From: Schlegelella_A sp038231215 | Lineage (GTDB): Bacteria; Pseudomonadota; Gammaproteobacteria; Burkholderiales; Burkholderiaceae_C | Direction of reading: 5' to 3' | Assembly (NCBI GenBank): GCA_038231215.1 | Contig: JBBRLS010000002.1 | Span: forward strand, 100,782-164,781 | Length of the DNA: 64,000 nucleotides | Shown: in pieces, positions 26,633 to 38,178 of the stretch | How positions within the stretch are numbered: the stretch's first letter is position 1 | Layout: every line of letters begins with the position of its first letter | Program-made: the position numbers and the translations under genes | Notes under the pieces: generated by a model | What the model was told of the DNA's origin: nothing | The model's database searches: none | The model's input: only the letters and a program-made list of their open reading frames with translations

Positions 26633-27859
26633 TTGGAATCGCCCCTACCCTTCGCCCCCGACCCGCCCGGCTTGTCCAGCCGGGCGCGGCGACGCGCCTT
26701 CGTCCTCGTCGGCGCGCTCGTTGTCGTGCTGCACGCCGCCCTGCTGGGCGCTGCGAGCCAGGCCTCGATCGGCATGACTCGCGACGCCTCGATCGGCGCG
26801 CCGATGGCGGTGCGGACGATCGAAGCAGAGGCCGAGCCGGCGCTTGTCGAGGTACCGCCAGCCGTCGAGCCGACGCCGCCAGCCGCGCCTATCGCCGCGC
26901 CGCGCCCGGCCCGGCAGCCGCGGGCGCCGCGGGCTCCCAGCACCGTCTCGGCAACGGCAAACGTAGAAGTCAGCGCTCGCTCGGTAGAGCCGGCAAGCAG
27001 CGCCGCGAGCGACCCGGTACCGGTCTTGGCGGCCGCGTCGGCCCCCGATGCGCCGTCGGCCGCGGCCAGCGAACCGGTGACCGCCCAGGCACCCGCCGAG
27101 GCTGCGCCCGCCTCGGCACCGGCCGTGGCAAACGCGTCGCCAGCCCAGGCGGCTTCGGCCGTGGCGCTGGCCGCGTCGGCCACTTTTCTCGCCGCCGGCG
27201 AGCAGCCGCCGCCGACCTACCGCACGGTCCTGCCGCCGCCCGTGACGCTGCGCTACGAGGTCCGGCGCGGTTTCTTCCGCGGCAGCGGCGAGATTCGCTG
27301 GCAACCCGCCGGCGATCGCTACGAGCTTCATCTCGACGCTCGCGTGGCCGGCATCACCCTGCTCTCGCAGACCAGCCAGGGCGCGATCGGCGCGATCGGG
27401 ATCGAGCCGGCCCGCTTTCTCGACCAGAGGGCCCGGCGCGCCACGCAGGCCGCCAACTTCAAGCGCGACAGCGCGACCATCACGTTCTCCGGCCCGGCAA
27501 CCGAATGGCCCCTGCTCGCCGGCACCCAGGATCGCCTGAGCTGGATGATGCAGCTCGTCGGCATCGTCGCCGCCGACCCCGAGCGGGCGACCGAGGGCGC
27601 GACGATCTCGATGGTGCTGGTCGGCGCGCGCGGCGAGGCGGCCGTGCGGACGCTGCGTTACGCCGGGCGCGACAACGCCGAAACGGCCTTCGGCAGCGTG
27701 CCGGCGCTCAAGTTCGTCGTCGCCGGTCGCTCCGCCTACGACACCAGCTACGAGATCTGGCTCGATCCGGCGCGCGGCTTCCTTCCGGTGCACGCGACGG
27801 CGCGAAACGGCGCCGGCGAATCCGAGTTCGACCTGCTCCTGGAGCGGACGGAGCCCTGA
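26633..27859 (+). CDS. DUF3108 domain protein, membrane-anchored
   Basis: A 408-residue protein. A single N-terminal membrane helix (FVLVGALVVVLHAALLGAA) precedes a proline/alanine-rich linker to about residue 180. The C-terminal DUF3108 domain (RYEVRRGFFRGSGEIRWQPA through EIWLDPARGFLPVHAT) follows. The linker recalls TonB-type spacers, but the domain is not TonB. The start is a TTG at 26633; a later ATG would remove the membrane helix. DUF3108 proteins of betaproteobacteria are thought to be periplasmic, function unknown. It is divergent from the FAH gene. Confidence 0.75.
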   Translation: MESPLPFAPDPPGLSSRARRRAFVLVGALVVVLHAALLGAASQASIGMTRDASIGAPMAVRTIEAEAEPALVEVPPAVEPTPPAAPIAAPRPARQPRAPRAPSTVSATANVEVSARSVEPASSAASDPVPVLAAASAPDAPSAAASEPVTAQAPAEAAPASAPAVANASPAQAASAVALAASATFLAAGEQPPPTYRTVLPPPVTLRYEVRRGFFRGSGEIRWQPAGDRYELHLDARVAGITLLSQTSQGAIGAIGIEPARFLDQRARRATQAANFKRDSATITFSGPATEWPLLAGTQDRLSWMMQLVGIVAADPERATEGATISMVLVGARGEAAVRTLRYAGRDNAETAFGSVPALKFVVAGRSAYDTSYEIWLDPARGFLPVHATARNGAGESEFDLLLERTEP

Positions 27860-27935
27860 AGGATCTTTCGACGCTGCGCCCGCGACGCTTGCAATCGGCG
27901 CCTCGGCCCGCAGCTAGGCGGCAGGAGATTTCGCC

Positions 27936-28211
27936 ATGCACATGCTCTACAACTCCGACAGCTTCGCCGTCGTCGCCTTCGACCTGCCAACGCCACCTGC
28001 CACCGAAGGCGGCGAGCCACCCGAGCCGCGCGGCGGCTTCGAGATCGTCGACAAGTTCGCGAAGAAGGACATCTTTCTCGAGGGCGCGGTCGCCGAGAGC
28101 TTCAAGGCGGGCGCCCTGGCGCTGATGGCCAGCCGGCCCAGCGAGGAAGACATCGACGAGTACATCGGCCGCTTCACGGCCGTGATGCAGCAGCCGCTCG
28201 TCCTGCACTAG
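27936..28211 (+). CDS. DUF3567 domain protein
   Basis: A 91-residue protein of the DUF3567 family, found mainly in betaproteobacteria. It starts MHMLYNSDSFAVVAFDLP and ends IDEYIGRFTAVMQQPLVLH, both characteristic. Soluble, no known function; it is a small conserved marker of the group. Seventy-six bases separate it from the DUF3108 gene. Confidence 0.85.
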   Translation: MHMLYNSDSFAVVAFDLPTPPATEGGEPPEPRGGFEIVDKFAKKDIFLEGAVAESFKAGALALMASRPSEEDIDEYIGRFTAVMQQPLVLH

Positions 28212-28413
28212 GGTCCCGGCCACCGGTCGCGGCCGAGCCGCCATCCGTCGGTCATTGGGGCCGGCGCGACCCGTTTCGCGCCTCAAGTTCGCCCGCCCCT
28301 TGTCGATATGTCACTGCGAACGCGAATCACGAATTCGCCGTCGCTTTGGCGTTTTCGTTTCTGAAGGGCGCACGGCAGCCGAGCTGGTAGTCAATTCCGG
28401 AGTGCAGTCGGCG

Positions 28414-30507
28414 ATGCCGGCGGCACTCCTGCTTCTGCTCGGCCTCGCGGTCAGCACGCTGGCGTCGTACGTCGCGCTGGACCTGGCCCGGCGCGTTCGC
28501 GTCCTGCGCACGCGCACCGGCGCGCTCTGGCTGCTCGGCGCGGCGGCGGCCCTGTCGCTCGGCATCTGGGCCTGCCAGATCATCGGCATCGCCGCCGAGC
28601 CGCTGTCCTTTCCGCTCGGCTACAACGGCATCGACTCGCTCATCGCCTGGGCGGTCGCGGTCGCGGTCGGCATGGCCGGGCTCGGCGCGGTCAGCGGACG
28701 GGTCGCGACGCCGGTCCGTGTCGGCCTCGGTGCGTTCGCGCTGGGTGCCGGCGCGGTCGGCGCGCACGTCGTGGCGCTGACTTCGCTCGGCTTGCAACCC
28801 GGCATCAGCTGGCATGCCCTTCCGCTCGGCGCTGCCGTGGCCGGCGCCTGCGGCGGCTGCATGATGGCCCTCGGCGCATTCTTCCGCGGCGGCGACCGCA
28901 CCCGACCCGCCACCGTGCCCTGGCAGGCGACGGCGGCGCTCGTCCTGGGCGCGACCCTGGTCGCCAGCCAGCAGCTCGTGATCGGCGCCGCCGGACTGAG
29001 CGAGCAGACGGCTTCGCTCAACGCCGACCGCATCGCCTCGACGACGCTGGCCATGTTTGCGTCGGTCGGCTCGATCGCGCTCCTGCTCGTCGGCCTGATC
29101 CTGTCCACTCTCGAAGCGCGGCTGCGCCGGTCGCTGCGCCGCGCCGAAACCGAGTTGCAACGGCGCTCGTTCCGCGACGGCCTGACCCGCCTGCCGAATC
29201 GCCTGATGTTCGAAGGCACGCTGGCACAGGCGGTGCAGCAGGCCGATGCGAGCGGCGAGCGCATGGCCATGCTCTTCATCGATCTCGACGGCTTCAAGCC
29301 GGTCAACGAATCGCTCGGCCACCACATGGGCGACCTGATGCTGCGCGAGATCGCGGCGCGGCTGAAGCGCTTTGCCCGGCCCGAAGACCGCGTTGCGCAC
29401 CTGGGCGGCGACGAGTTCCTGATGCTGGTGCGCGGCAACCCGAGCGCCGAAGACGCCGTCATCTTCGCCGAGCGGCTGCAGGCCTCGATCGGCGAGGCCT
29501 GCAACATGAACGGGCGCGAAGCCGCGGTGTCGAGCTCGGTCGGCATCGCCATGTATCCCGAGAACGGCGTCATGGCCGAGCTGATCGCCCACGCCGAGGC
29601 GGCGATGCGCGCTGCCAAGAGCGGCGGCGGCGCGTCGCACTGCTTCTTCGAGGCACGCATGATGAGCGGCGCACGCGACCAGTTCGACCTGCTGCGCGAC
29701 CTGCGCCGCGCCCTTGCCGAGGGCCAACTCCATCTCCTCTATCAGCCCAAGGTGCATGCGCCGAGCGGCGAGATCACCGGTGCCGAGGCGCTGATGCGCT
29801 GGCAGCATCCGCAGCGTGGCCTGGTCGGGCCGGCGGTGTTCATTCCGATCGCCGAGCGTTTCGGCCTGATCGGCGCGATCGGCAACTGGCTGATCGACGA
29901 AGCTTGCCGGCAGGCCGGTCAATGGCGCGACGAGGGCCTGCGCATGCGCGTGGCCATCAATCTCTCGGCCTACCAGCTTCGCCATGCCGACCTCGCCGAC
30001 CGCATCGATGCGGCGCTCAAGCGCCACCGCATCAACCCGCAACTGCTGACCTGCGAGATCACCGAATCGGTGGCGATGGAGGACGCGTCGAACGCGATCC
30101 GGATGGTCGAAAAGCTCGGCGCCATGGGCGTCAACATCTCGATCGACGACTTCGGCACCGGCTACTCGAGCCTCGCCTATCTGAGGAAGCTCCGCGCCGG
30201 CGAGCTGAAGATCGACCGCAGCTTCGTCATGGACCTCGAGACGAGTGCAGACGCGCGCGCGGTCGTCGACGCCGTGGTGAAGCTGGCTCAGGCGCTCGGC
30301 CTCAAGGTCGTGGCCGAAGGAGTCGAGACGGAGGCGCAGCACGAGATCCTGCGTTCGTTCGGCTGTCACGAGTTGCAAGGCTTCCTGTTCGCGCGGCCGA
30401 TGTCGGCGCTGGCGCTCTCCGCCTGGGCCATGGACGACGAAGGCACGCGCGGCCTCGAGTTCCGCGATTCGCTCTACAAGGCCACGGTCGCCGGGGCGCT
30501 GCACTGA
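28414..30507 (+). CDS. Membrane GGDEF-EAL cyclic-di-GMP protein with degenerate MHYT-like sensor
   Basis: A 697-residue protein. Seven hydrophobic helices (1 to about 235) match the MHYT sensor layout, but the Met-His signatures are largely missing: ACQ at 53-55, AHV at 117-119, SQQ at 185-187. The GGDEF domain has an intact LGGDEF motif and an RPED inhibitory-site pattern exactly five residues before it. The EAL domain has EALMRW, NLS, EITES, DDFGTGYSSL and KIDRSFV, so synthesis and hydrolysis of c-di-GMP both look possible. The ATG at 28414 starts the first helix; a GTG at 28402 is an alternative, and an ATG at 28255 adds an unrelated leader. Confidence 0.85.
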   Translation: MPAALLLLLGLAVSTLASYVALDLARRVRVLRTRTGALWLLGAAAALSLGIWACQIIGIAAEPLSFPLGYNGIDSLIAWAVAVAVGMAGLGAVSGRVATPVRVGLGAFALGAGAVGAHVVALTSLGLQPGISWHALPLGAAVAGACGGCMMALGAFFRGGDRTRPATVPWQATAALVLGATLVASQQLVIGAAGLSEQTASLNADRIASTTLAMFASVGSIALLLVGLILSTLEARLRRSLRRAETELQRRSFRDGLTRLPNRLMFEGTLAQAVQQADASGERMAMLFIDLDGFKPVNESLGHHMGDLMLREIAARLKRFARPEDRVAHLGGDEFLMLVRGNPSAEDAVIFAERLQASIGEACNMNGREAAVSSSVGIAMYPENGVMAELIAHAEAAMRAAKSGGGASHCFFEARMMSGARDQFDLLRDLRRALAEGQLHLLYQPKVHAPSGEITGAEALMRWQHPQRGLVGPAVFIPIAERFGLIGAIGNWLIDEACRQAGQWRDEGLRMRVAINLSAYQLRHADLADRIDAALKRHRINPQLLTCEITESVAMEDASNAIRMVEKLGAMGVNISIDDFGTGYSSLAYLRKLRAGELKIDRSFVMDLETSADARAVVDAVVKLAQALGLKVVAEGVETEAQHEILRSFGCHELQGFLFARPMSALALSAWAMDDEGTRGLEFRDSLYKATVAGALH

Positions 30508-30524
30508 GCTTTTCGCCCCAACGG

Positions 30525-30597
30525 CTGTCATCCTGAACGAAGTGAAGGATCTCCCTGCGCGAGGCGCGAGATCCTTCGCTGGCGCTCAGGATGACAG
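30525..30597. repeat. Dispersed inverted repeat, copy 1 (TCATCCTGA family)
   Basis: Left arm 30525-30552 and right arm 30569-30597 are near-perfect inverse complements around a 16-base loop, built on GTCATCCTGAxCGAAG and its complement. Related copies lie at 42752-42859 and 44261-44323. It sits between the GGDEF-EAL gene and metH and may end the upstream transcript. Confidence 0.85.
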
Positions 30598-30642
30598 GGC
30601 CGGTCAGGACGATAGGGCCGCGGCCTTCCTACAATCGAGGCC

Positions 30643-31694
30643 ATGAACACGCTGGCCTACACGCGCGCCGCGGCGCTGCCGCAGATCCTCAAGGAGCGCA
30701 TCGTCGTGCTCGACGGCGCCATGGGCACGATGATCCAGCGCCATCGCCTGTCCGAGGCCGACTACCGGGGCGAGCGCTTCAAGGACCACGCGAAGAGCCT
30801 CAAGGGCAACAATGACCTGCTGCAGCTCACGCAGCCGGACGTCATCGCCGCTATCCACGACCAGTACCTCGCGGCCGGCGCCGACATCGTCGAGACCAAC
30901 ACCTTCGGCGCGACGTCGGTGGCGCAGGCCGATTACGGCCTCGGCGCATTCGCACGCGAAATCAACGTCGAAGGTGCGCGGCTGGCGCGCGCCGCCTGCG
31001 ACCGCTTCAGCAGCGCCGACAAGCCCCGCTTCGTCGCCGGCGCGCTCGGGCCGACGCCGAAGACGGCGAGCATCAGCCCCGACGTCAACGACCCGGCTGC
31101 GCGCAACATCACCTTTGCCGAGTTGCGCGCCGCCTATCGCGAGCAGGCCGAGGGGCTGCTCGAAGGCGGCTGCGACCTGTTCCTGGTCGAAACGATCTTC
31201 GACACCCTCAACGCCAAGGCGGCGATCTTCGCCCTCGACGAGCTGATGGAAGACAGCGGCGAGCGGCTGCCCGTGATCGTCTCGGGCACCGTCACCGACG
31301 CCTCGGGGCGCATCCTGTCGGGCCAGACCGTACCCGCCTTCTGGCACAGCATCCGGCACGCACGGCCGCTCGCCGTGGGCCTCAACTGCGCGCTCGGCGC
31401 GGCGCTGATGCGCCCCTATCTCGAAGAGCTGGCGCACATCGCCGGCGACACCTTCGTGAGCTGCTATCCGAACGCCGGGTTGCCCAACCCGATGAGCGAG
31501 ACCGGCTTCGACGAGACGCCCGAGATCACGGCCAGCCTGCTCGAGGAATTCGCGAGCGCGGGCTTTCTCAACATCGCCGGCGGCTGCTGCGGCACGACGC
31601 CCGAGCACATCGCCCGCATCGCCGAACGCGTCGGCCGCTACAAGCCGCGCTGCGGCCATCGCGGCGCGCTGTTCGGCGAGTTGGAAGCGGCGTG

Positions 31695-31695
<1 letters not shown>
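30643..31695 (+). CDS. metH1: Methionine synthase, homocysteine-binding part (MetH-N)
   Basis: A 350-residue protein equal to the first domain of cobalamin-dependent MetH. It binds homocysteine through zinc: GLNCALGA supplies the first Cys and AGGCCGTTPEHI the adjacent pair. LDGAMGTMIQRHRLSEADYR is the typical MetH start. The rest of the enzyme is the next gene, overlapping its stop. This two-gene split occurs in many Burkholderiales. A TACAAT hexamer at 30630 is 8 bases before the ATG, so a -10 box there would give an almost leaderless message. Confidence 0.9.
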
Positions 31696-34457
<2,762 letters not shown>

Positions 34458-34727
34458 GAGAGTCGGCTGGCGCGGCTTCGGCCCGTCGCACCCGACGACG
34501 CGACGGGCCCGTGCCGCACGCGTTTGATTACATCTGGCGCAACTCCTTGCAACACTCGCACAAAGCGGCTATGCATCAGTTGCGACCGCCTGTAAGGCCC
34601 CCGCGGTTTGCCAAGTTTTGACGTTATCTTCGCGCCCGCCGCTGCCGAGAATGCCTTTCAGGCCTTGGCACAAACGCTGCGTTGTCGGCACCGTGTAAAG
34701 AATTCTTTTGGTCGTCGGGGAGCCACA

Positions 34728-36593
34728 GTGAACACTGTTCAGAACATCGAAATCGGCAGCGGGCGTTTCGCCCGCTTCGGGCGCGGCGCCGTCGCCACCG
34801 CAGTCTTGCTCGTCGTCGCAGCCTGCGGCGGCGGTGGTGGTTCAAGCGATCCGGCGGCGGGCGGGGGCACCACGCCTCCGGCCGTGACGGCCGCCGTGAC
34901 GCCGACCCCTACCCAGGCTGCGCGCTTCCTCACGCAGGCGACCATGGGCGCGACCGAGGCCGAGATCAACCGTCTCTCGGCCATGCAGTACGGTGCGTGG
35001 ATCGACGAGCAGATGGCCAAGCCGCAGACGCTGCATCGCCTCTACATCAACCAGGCTTCGGCCGACCTCGACGCCGTCGGCCAGAAGCTCAGCCCGACCA
35101 ACTTCTACGACTCCTGGTGGAGCCAGGCGCTCGGCGCCGACGACCAGCTCCGCCAACGCGTCACCTTCGCGCTCTCCGAGCTCTTGGTCATCTCGTTCGC
35201 CAACTCGACGCTGCAGACCCAGGTGCGCGGCGTGGCCTCCTATTACGACACGCTGGGCGCGGGTGCCTTCGGCAACTTTCGCGATCTGATGGAGGCGGTG
35301 ACCTTCCATCCCATGATGGGCATCTACCTGACCCACATGAAAAACCTGAAGGAGGACCCGACCACCGGCCGCGTCCCCGACCTGAACTACGCCCGCGAGA
35401 TCACCCAGTTGTTTGCCGTCGGCGAATACAAGCTCAACATCGATGGCAGCGCGCAGATGGGCAGCGACGGCCGCCCGGTGCCGGCCTACAAGTCGGCCGA
35501 CCTGGAAGGCCTCTCGCAGGTCTTTACCGGCCTGAGCTGGTATGCCGGCCCGCAGATCACCGACCGCACGGCGCAGCGCTTCAACGGCGGCACCCCCGAC
35601 CTGTCGCGCGACTGGAAGCCGATGCAGGATTACAACGAGTACACGCCGAACACGAGCTTTCACTCGATCTCGCAGAAGACCTTCCTGGGCACGACGATCG
35701 CGCCGCAGACCAAGCCCGACACGCTCGGCGACGTCAAGATCGCGCTCGACACCCTGTTCAACAACCCGAGCGTCGGCCCCTTCGTCAGCAAGCAGCTGAT
35801 CCAGCGTCTGGTCACCAGCAATCCGAGCCCGGCCTACGTCTCGCGCGTCGCCACCGTCTTCAACGACAACGGCAAGGGCGTGCGCGGCGACATGACGGCG
35901 TTGTGGAAGGCGATCCTGCTCGATCAGGAAGCGCGTACCGCCAACACCTCGCCGAACTACGGCAAGGTGCGCGAGCCGCTGTTGCGCTTGTCGGGCATGC
36001 TGCGCGCCTTCGGTGCGCAATCGATCAGCGGCCGCTACACCGGCATCGGCCTGACCGACGACCCGTCGACGCGCCTCAACCAGACGCCGATGTTCGCGCC
36101 GACGGTGTTCAACTACTTCCGCCCCGGCTACGTGCCGACGAGCGCCGCGATCACGAGCGCGAACCTGGTCGTCCCCGAGCTGCAGATCACGCACGAGCTG
36201 TCGGTGGCGGGCTACATGAACTACATCCGCGGCTGGACCACGCTCAGCGCAGCGCGGGACATCCAGCACAAGTACGACACCGAGGTGACGCTGGCAGCGA
36301 CACCGTCGGCGCTGGTCGATCGCATGAACCTGCTGCTCTTCTCGGGCACGATGCCCGACACGCTGAAGACGCAGATCACGACGGCGGTGGGAAGCCGCGT
36401 GATTCCGGCGGCGGTCTACGCCGCGGGCACTGCGGCGAGTGCCCCGGTCGCCGCGTCGGGCGCCAGCGGCGCCGCAAGCGCCCCGCCTGCGAAGCCGACG
36501 AACCAGGCGGCGATCGATGCCGCCAAGCTGGACCGCGTCTACCTCGCGGTGTTCCTGTCGATGTCTTCGCCCGACTACCTGATTCAGAAATAA
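34728..36593 (+). CDS. DUF1800 family lipoprotein
   Basis: A 621-residue secreted protein. The signal peptide ends in a lipobox (VVAAC, lipidated C33) followed by a glycine run. DUF1800 hallmarks are AARFLTQATMGATEAEI, FHPMMGIYLTHMKN, and LNYAREITQLFAVGEY. The C-terminus has an alanine/serine-rich patch. The GTG at 34728 with GGGGAG upstream is chosen over in-frame codons from 34608, which add a non-homologous leader. It is followed 13 bases later by a DUF1501 gene, the usual partner. The function of the pair is unknown; it is secreted. Confidence 0.85.
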   Translation: MNTVQNIEIGSGRFARFGRGAVATAVLLVVAACGGGGGSSDPAAGGGTTPPAVTAAVTPTPTQAARFLTQATMGATEAEINRLSAMQYGAWIDEQMAKPQTLHRLYINQASADLDAVGQKLSPTNFYDSWWSQALGADDQLRQRVTFALSELLVISFANSTLQTQVRGVASYYDTLGAGAFGNFRDLMEAVTFHPMMGIYLTHMKNLKEDPTTGRVPDLNYAREITQLFAVGEYKLNIDGSAQMGSDGRPVPAYKSADLEGLSQVFTGLSWYAGPQITDRTAQRFNGGTPDLSRDWKPMQDYNEYTPNTSFHSISQKTFLGTTIAPQTKPDTLGDVKIALDTLFNNPSVGPFVSKQLIQRLVTSNPSPAYVSRVATVFNDNGKGVRGDMTALWKAILLDQEARTANTSPNYGKVREPLLRLSGMLRAFGAQSISGRYTGIGLTDDPSTRLNQTPMFAPTVFNYFRPGYVPTSAAITSANLVVPELQITHELSVAGYMNYIRGWTTLSAARDIQHKYDTEVTLAATPSALVDRMNLLLFSGTMPDTLKTQITTAVGSRVIPAAVYAAGTAASAPVAASGASGAASAPPAKPTNQAAIDAAKLDRVYLAVFLSMSSPDYLIQK

Positions 36594-36606
36594 GAGGGAA
36601 ACGATC

Positions 36607-38088
36607 ATGTCGAAACTCAACGCTTCGCGACGCCAGTTCCTGCGCACCGCGTCGGTCGTCTCCGGCTCCGTCGGCGCGGCGGGCGCGCCCTTCGCACTCA
36701 ATCTCGCGAGCCTGGGCAGCGCGGCCGCCCAGACCGCGCCGGGCTACAAGGCGATCGTCTGCCTCTTCCTCTACGGCGGTAACGACTCTTCGCACATGGT
36801 GCTGCGCACCGACGCGGCATCGTTCGCCGAGTACACGCGCATGCGCGCCACGGGTCCGGCGCCGATTGCACTGCTCGCGCCGGGCACCGCGCCGAACGGC
36901 GGCGCGACCAGAGCGTCGCCGGCGAACCTGGGCGGCGTGCTGCCGCTCTCGCCGAAGTTCAGCGTCTTCGCCGCCGAGAACGCGGCCAACACCTACGCCG
37001 TGCACCCGAGCATGCCCGAGGTGGCGAACCTGTTCGCCGCCGGGCGCCTGGGCATCATCGCCAACGCCGGCCCGCTGGTGGTTCCGCTCAGCCGCACCGA
37101 GTACACGTCGAACTCGAAGCCGCGCCCGCAGGCGCTCGGCTCGCACAACGACCAGCAGTCGACCTGGCAAGCGCTCGGCCCCGAAGGCGTGAAGATCGGC
37201 TGGGGCGGCCGCCTCGGCGACCTGGTCGCGAGCAGCAACGCCAACACGAGCTTCACCAGCATCTCGGCTTCGGGCAACAACGTGTTCTCGGCCGGCGGCC
37301 AGGTGTTCCAGTACCAGGTCGGCGGCGGCGGAGCGGTGCAGATCGGCGGCATTACCGGCACGCTGTTCAACTCGACGACCGCATCGACGACGCTGCGCTC
37401 GATCGTCACCGCGAACAACTCGCACCTGTTCGCCAACGAGTACTCGACCATCATCAACCGGTCGATAAGCGCGCAGGCGTCGTTTCAAGGCGCCTTCGCG
37501 GCGTCGACGGTGCCGAACCCGACGCAATACTTCCAGCCATCGTCGGGCAACAACCAGACGAACGGCTTGGCGCTGCAGTTGCAGACCGTGGCCCGCGTCA
37601 TCGGCGCGCGCAGCGCACTCGGCGCCCAGCGGCAGATCTTCTTCGTCTCGATGGGCGGCTTCGACACCCACGACAACCAGAACCCGGGCCAGGCCGACCT
37701 GCTGGCGCGGCTGTCGCACGCACTCGGCTACTTCGACACCGTGATGGGCAACGTCGGCGGCGTCGACCTGCGCAACAACGTGACGCTGTTCACCGCGTCC
37801 GACTTCGGCCGCACGATCACGACCAACGGCGACGGCACCGACCACGGCTGGGGTGGCCACCACTTCGTGCTCGGCGGCGCGGTCAAGGGCGGCGAGATCT
37901 ACGGTCGCTTCCCGATCTTCGGCCTCAACAACAACATGGACTCGGCCAACAACGGCTACCTGCCGTCGACCTCGGTCGACACCATCGGCAGCACGCTCGG
38001 CAAATGGTTCGGCGTCAGCGACTCGAACCTCGACACGGTGTTCCCGAACCTCGGGAACTTCCCGCGCGACCTCGGCTTCCTCGGCTGA
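36607..38088 (+). CDS. DUF1501 family protein, Tat-exported
   Basis: A 493-residue protein with a twin-arginine signal: RRQFLRTA at residues 8-15, then a weakly hydrophobic stretch and AQTA around residue 40. The body has GGNDSSHMVL at the start of the alkaline-phosphatase/sulfatase-like DUF1501 fold, GGFDTHDNQN in the middle, and DHGWGGHHFVLGGAVKGG near the C-terminal end. Several residues sit where metals bind in related hydrolases, but catalysis is not established. It is paired with the upstream DUF1800 gene. Confidence 0.88.
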   Translation: MSKLNASRRQFLRTASVVSGSVGAAGAPFALNLASLGSAAAQTAPGYKAIVCLFLYGGNDSSHMVLRTDAASFAEYTRMRATGPAPIALLAPGTAPNGGATRASPANLGGVLPLSPKFSVFAAENAANTYAVHPSMPEVANLFAAGRLGIIANAGPLVVPLSRTEYTSNSKPRPQALGSHNDQQSTWQALGPEGVKIGWGGRLGDLVASSNANTSFTSISASGNNVFSAGGQVFQYQVGGGGAVQIGGITGTLFNSTTASTTLRSIVTANNSHLFANEYSTIINRSISAQASFQGAFAASTVPNPTQYFQPSSGNNQTNGLALQLQTVARVIGARSALGAQRQIFFVSMGGFDTHDNQNPGQADLLARLSHALGYFDTVMGNVGGVDLRNNVTLFTASDFGRTITTNGDGTDHGWGGHHFVLGGAVKGGEIYGRFPIFGLNNNMDSANNGYLPSTSVDTIGSTLGKWFGVSDSNLDTVFPNLGNFPRDLGFLG

Positions 38089-38115
38089 CAGTCGACGACC
38101 CCGGGCCATTGGATG

Positions 38116-38141
38116 CGGGCAGCCTGCGGGCTGCCCGTTTT
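38116..38141 (+). terminator. Rho-independent terminator after the DUF1501 gene
   Basis: CGGGCAGC and GCTGCCCG form an 8-bp stem with a 6-base loop, followed by TTTT. It would end the DUF1800/DUF1501 transcript and lies just before the convergent comM-like stop. Confidence 0.75.
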
Positions 38142-38178
38142 CGTTGGGCGTCCGCTATCCGGGCCGTCCGTGCCCGCG

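Noticed and set aside
26633..27859. DUF3108 protein as TonB
   Set aside because: The membrane anchor and Pro/Ala linker look TonB-like, but the C-terminal domain has the DUF3108 pattern and no ExbB/ExbD genes are near.
34842..36701. A 619-codon minus-strand frame opposite the DUF1800 gene
   Set aside because: Shadow of a gene with a lipobox and a clear family pattern; no start signal of its own.
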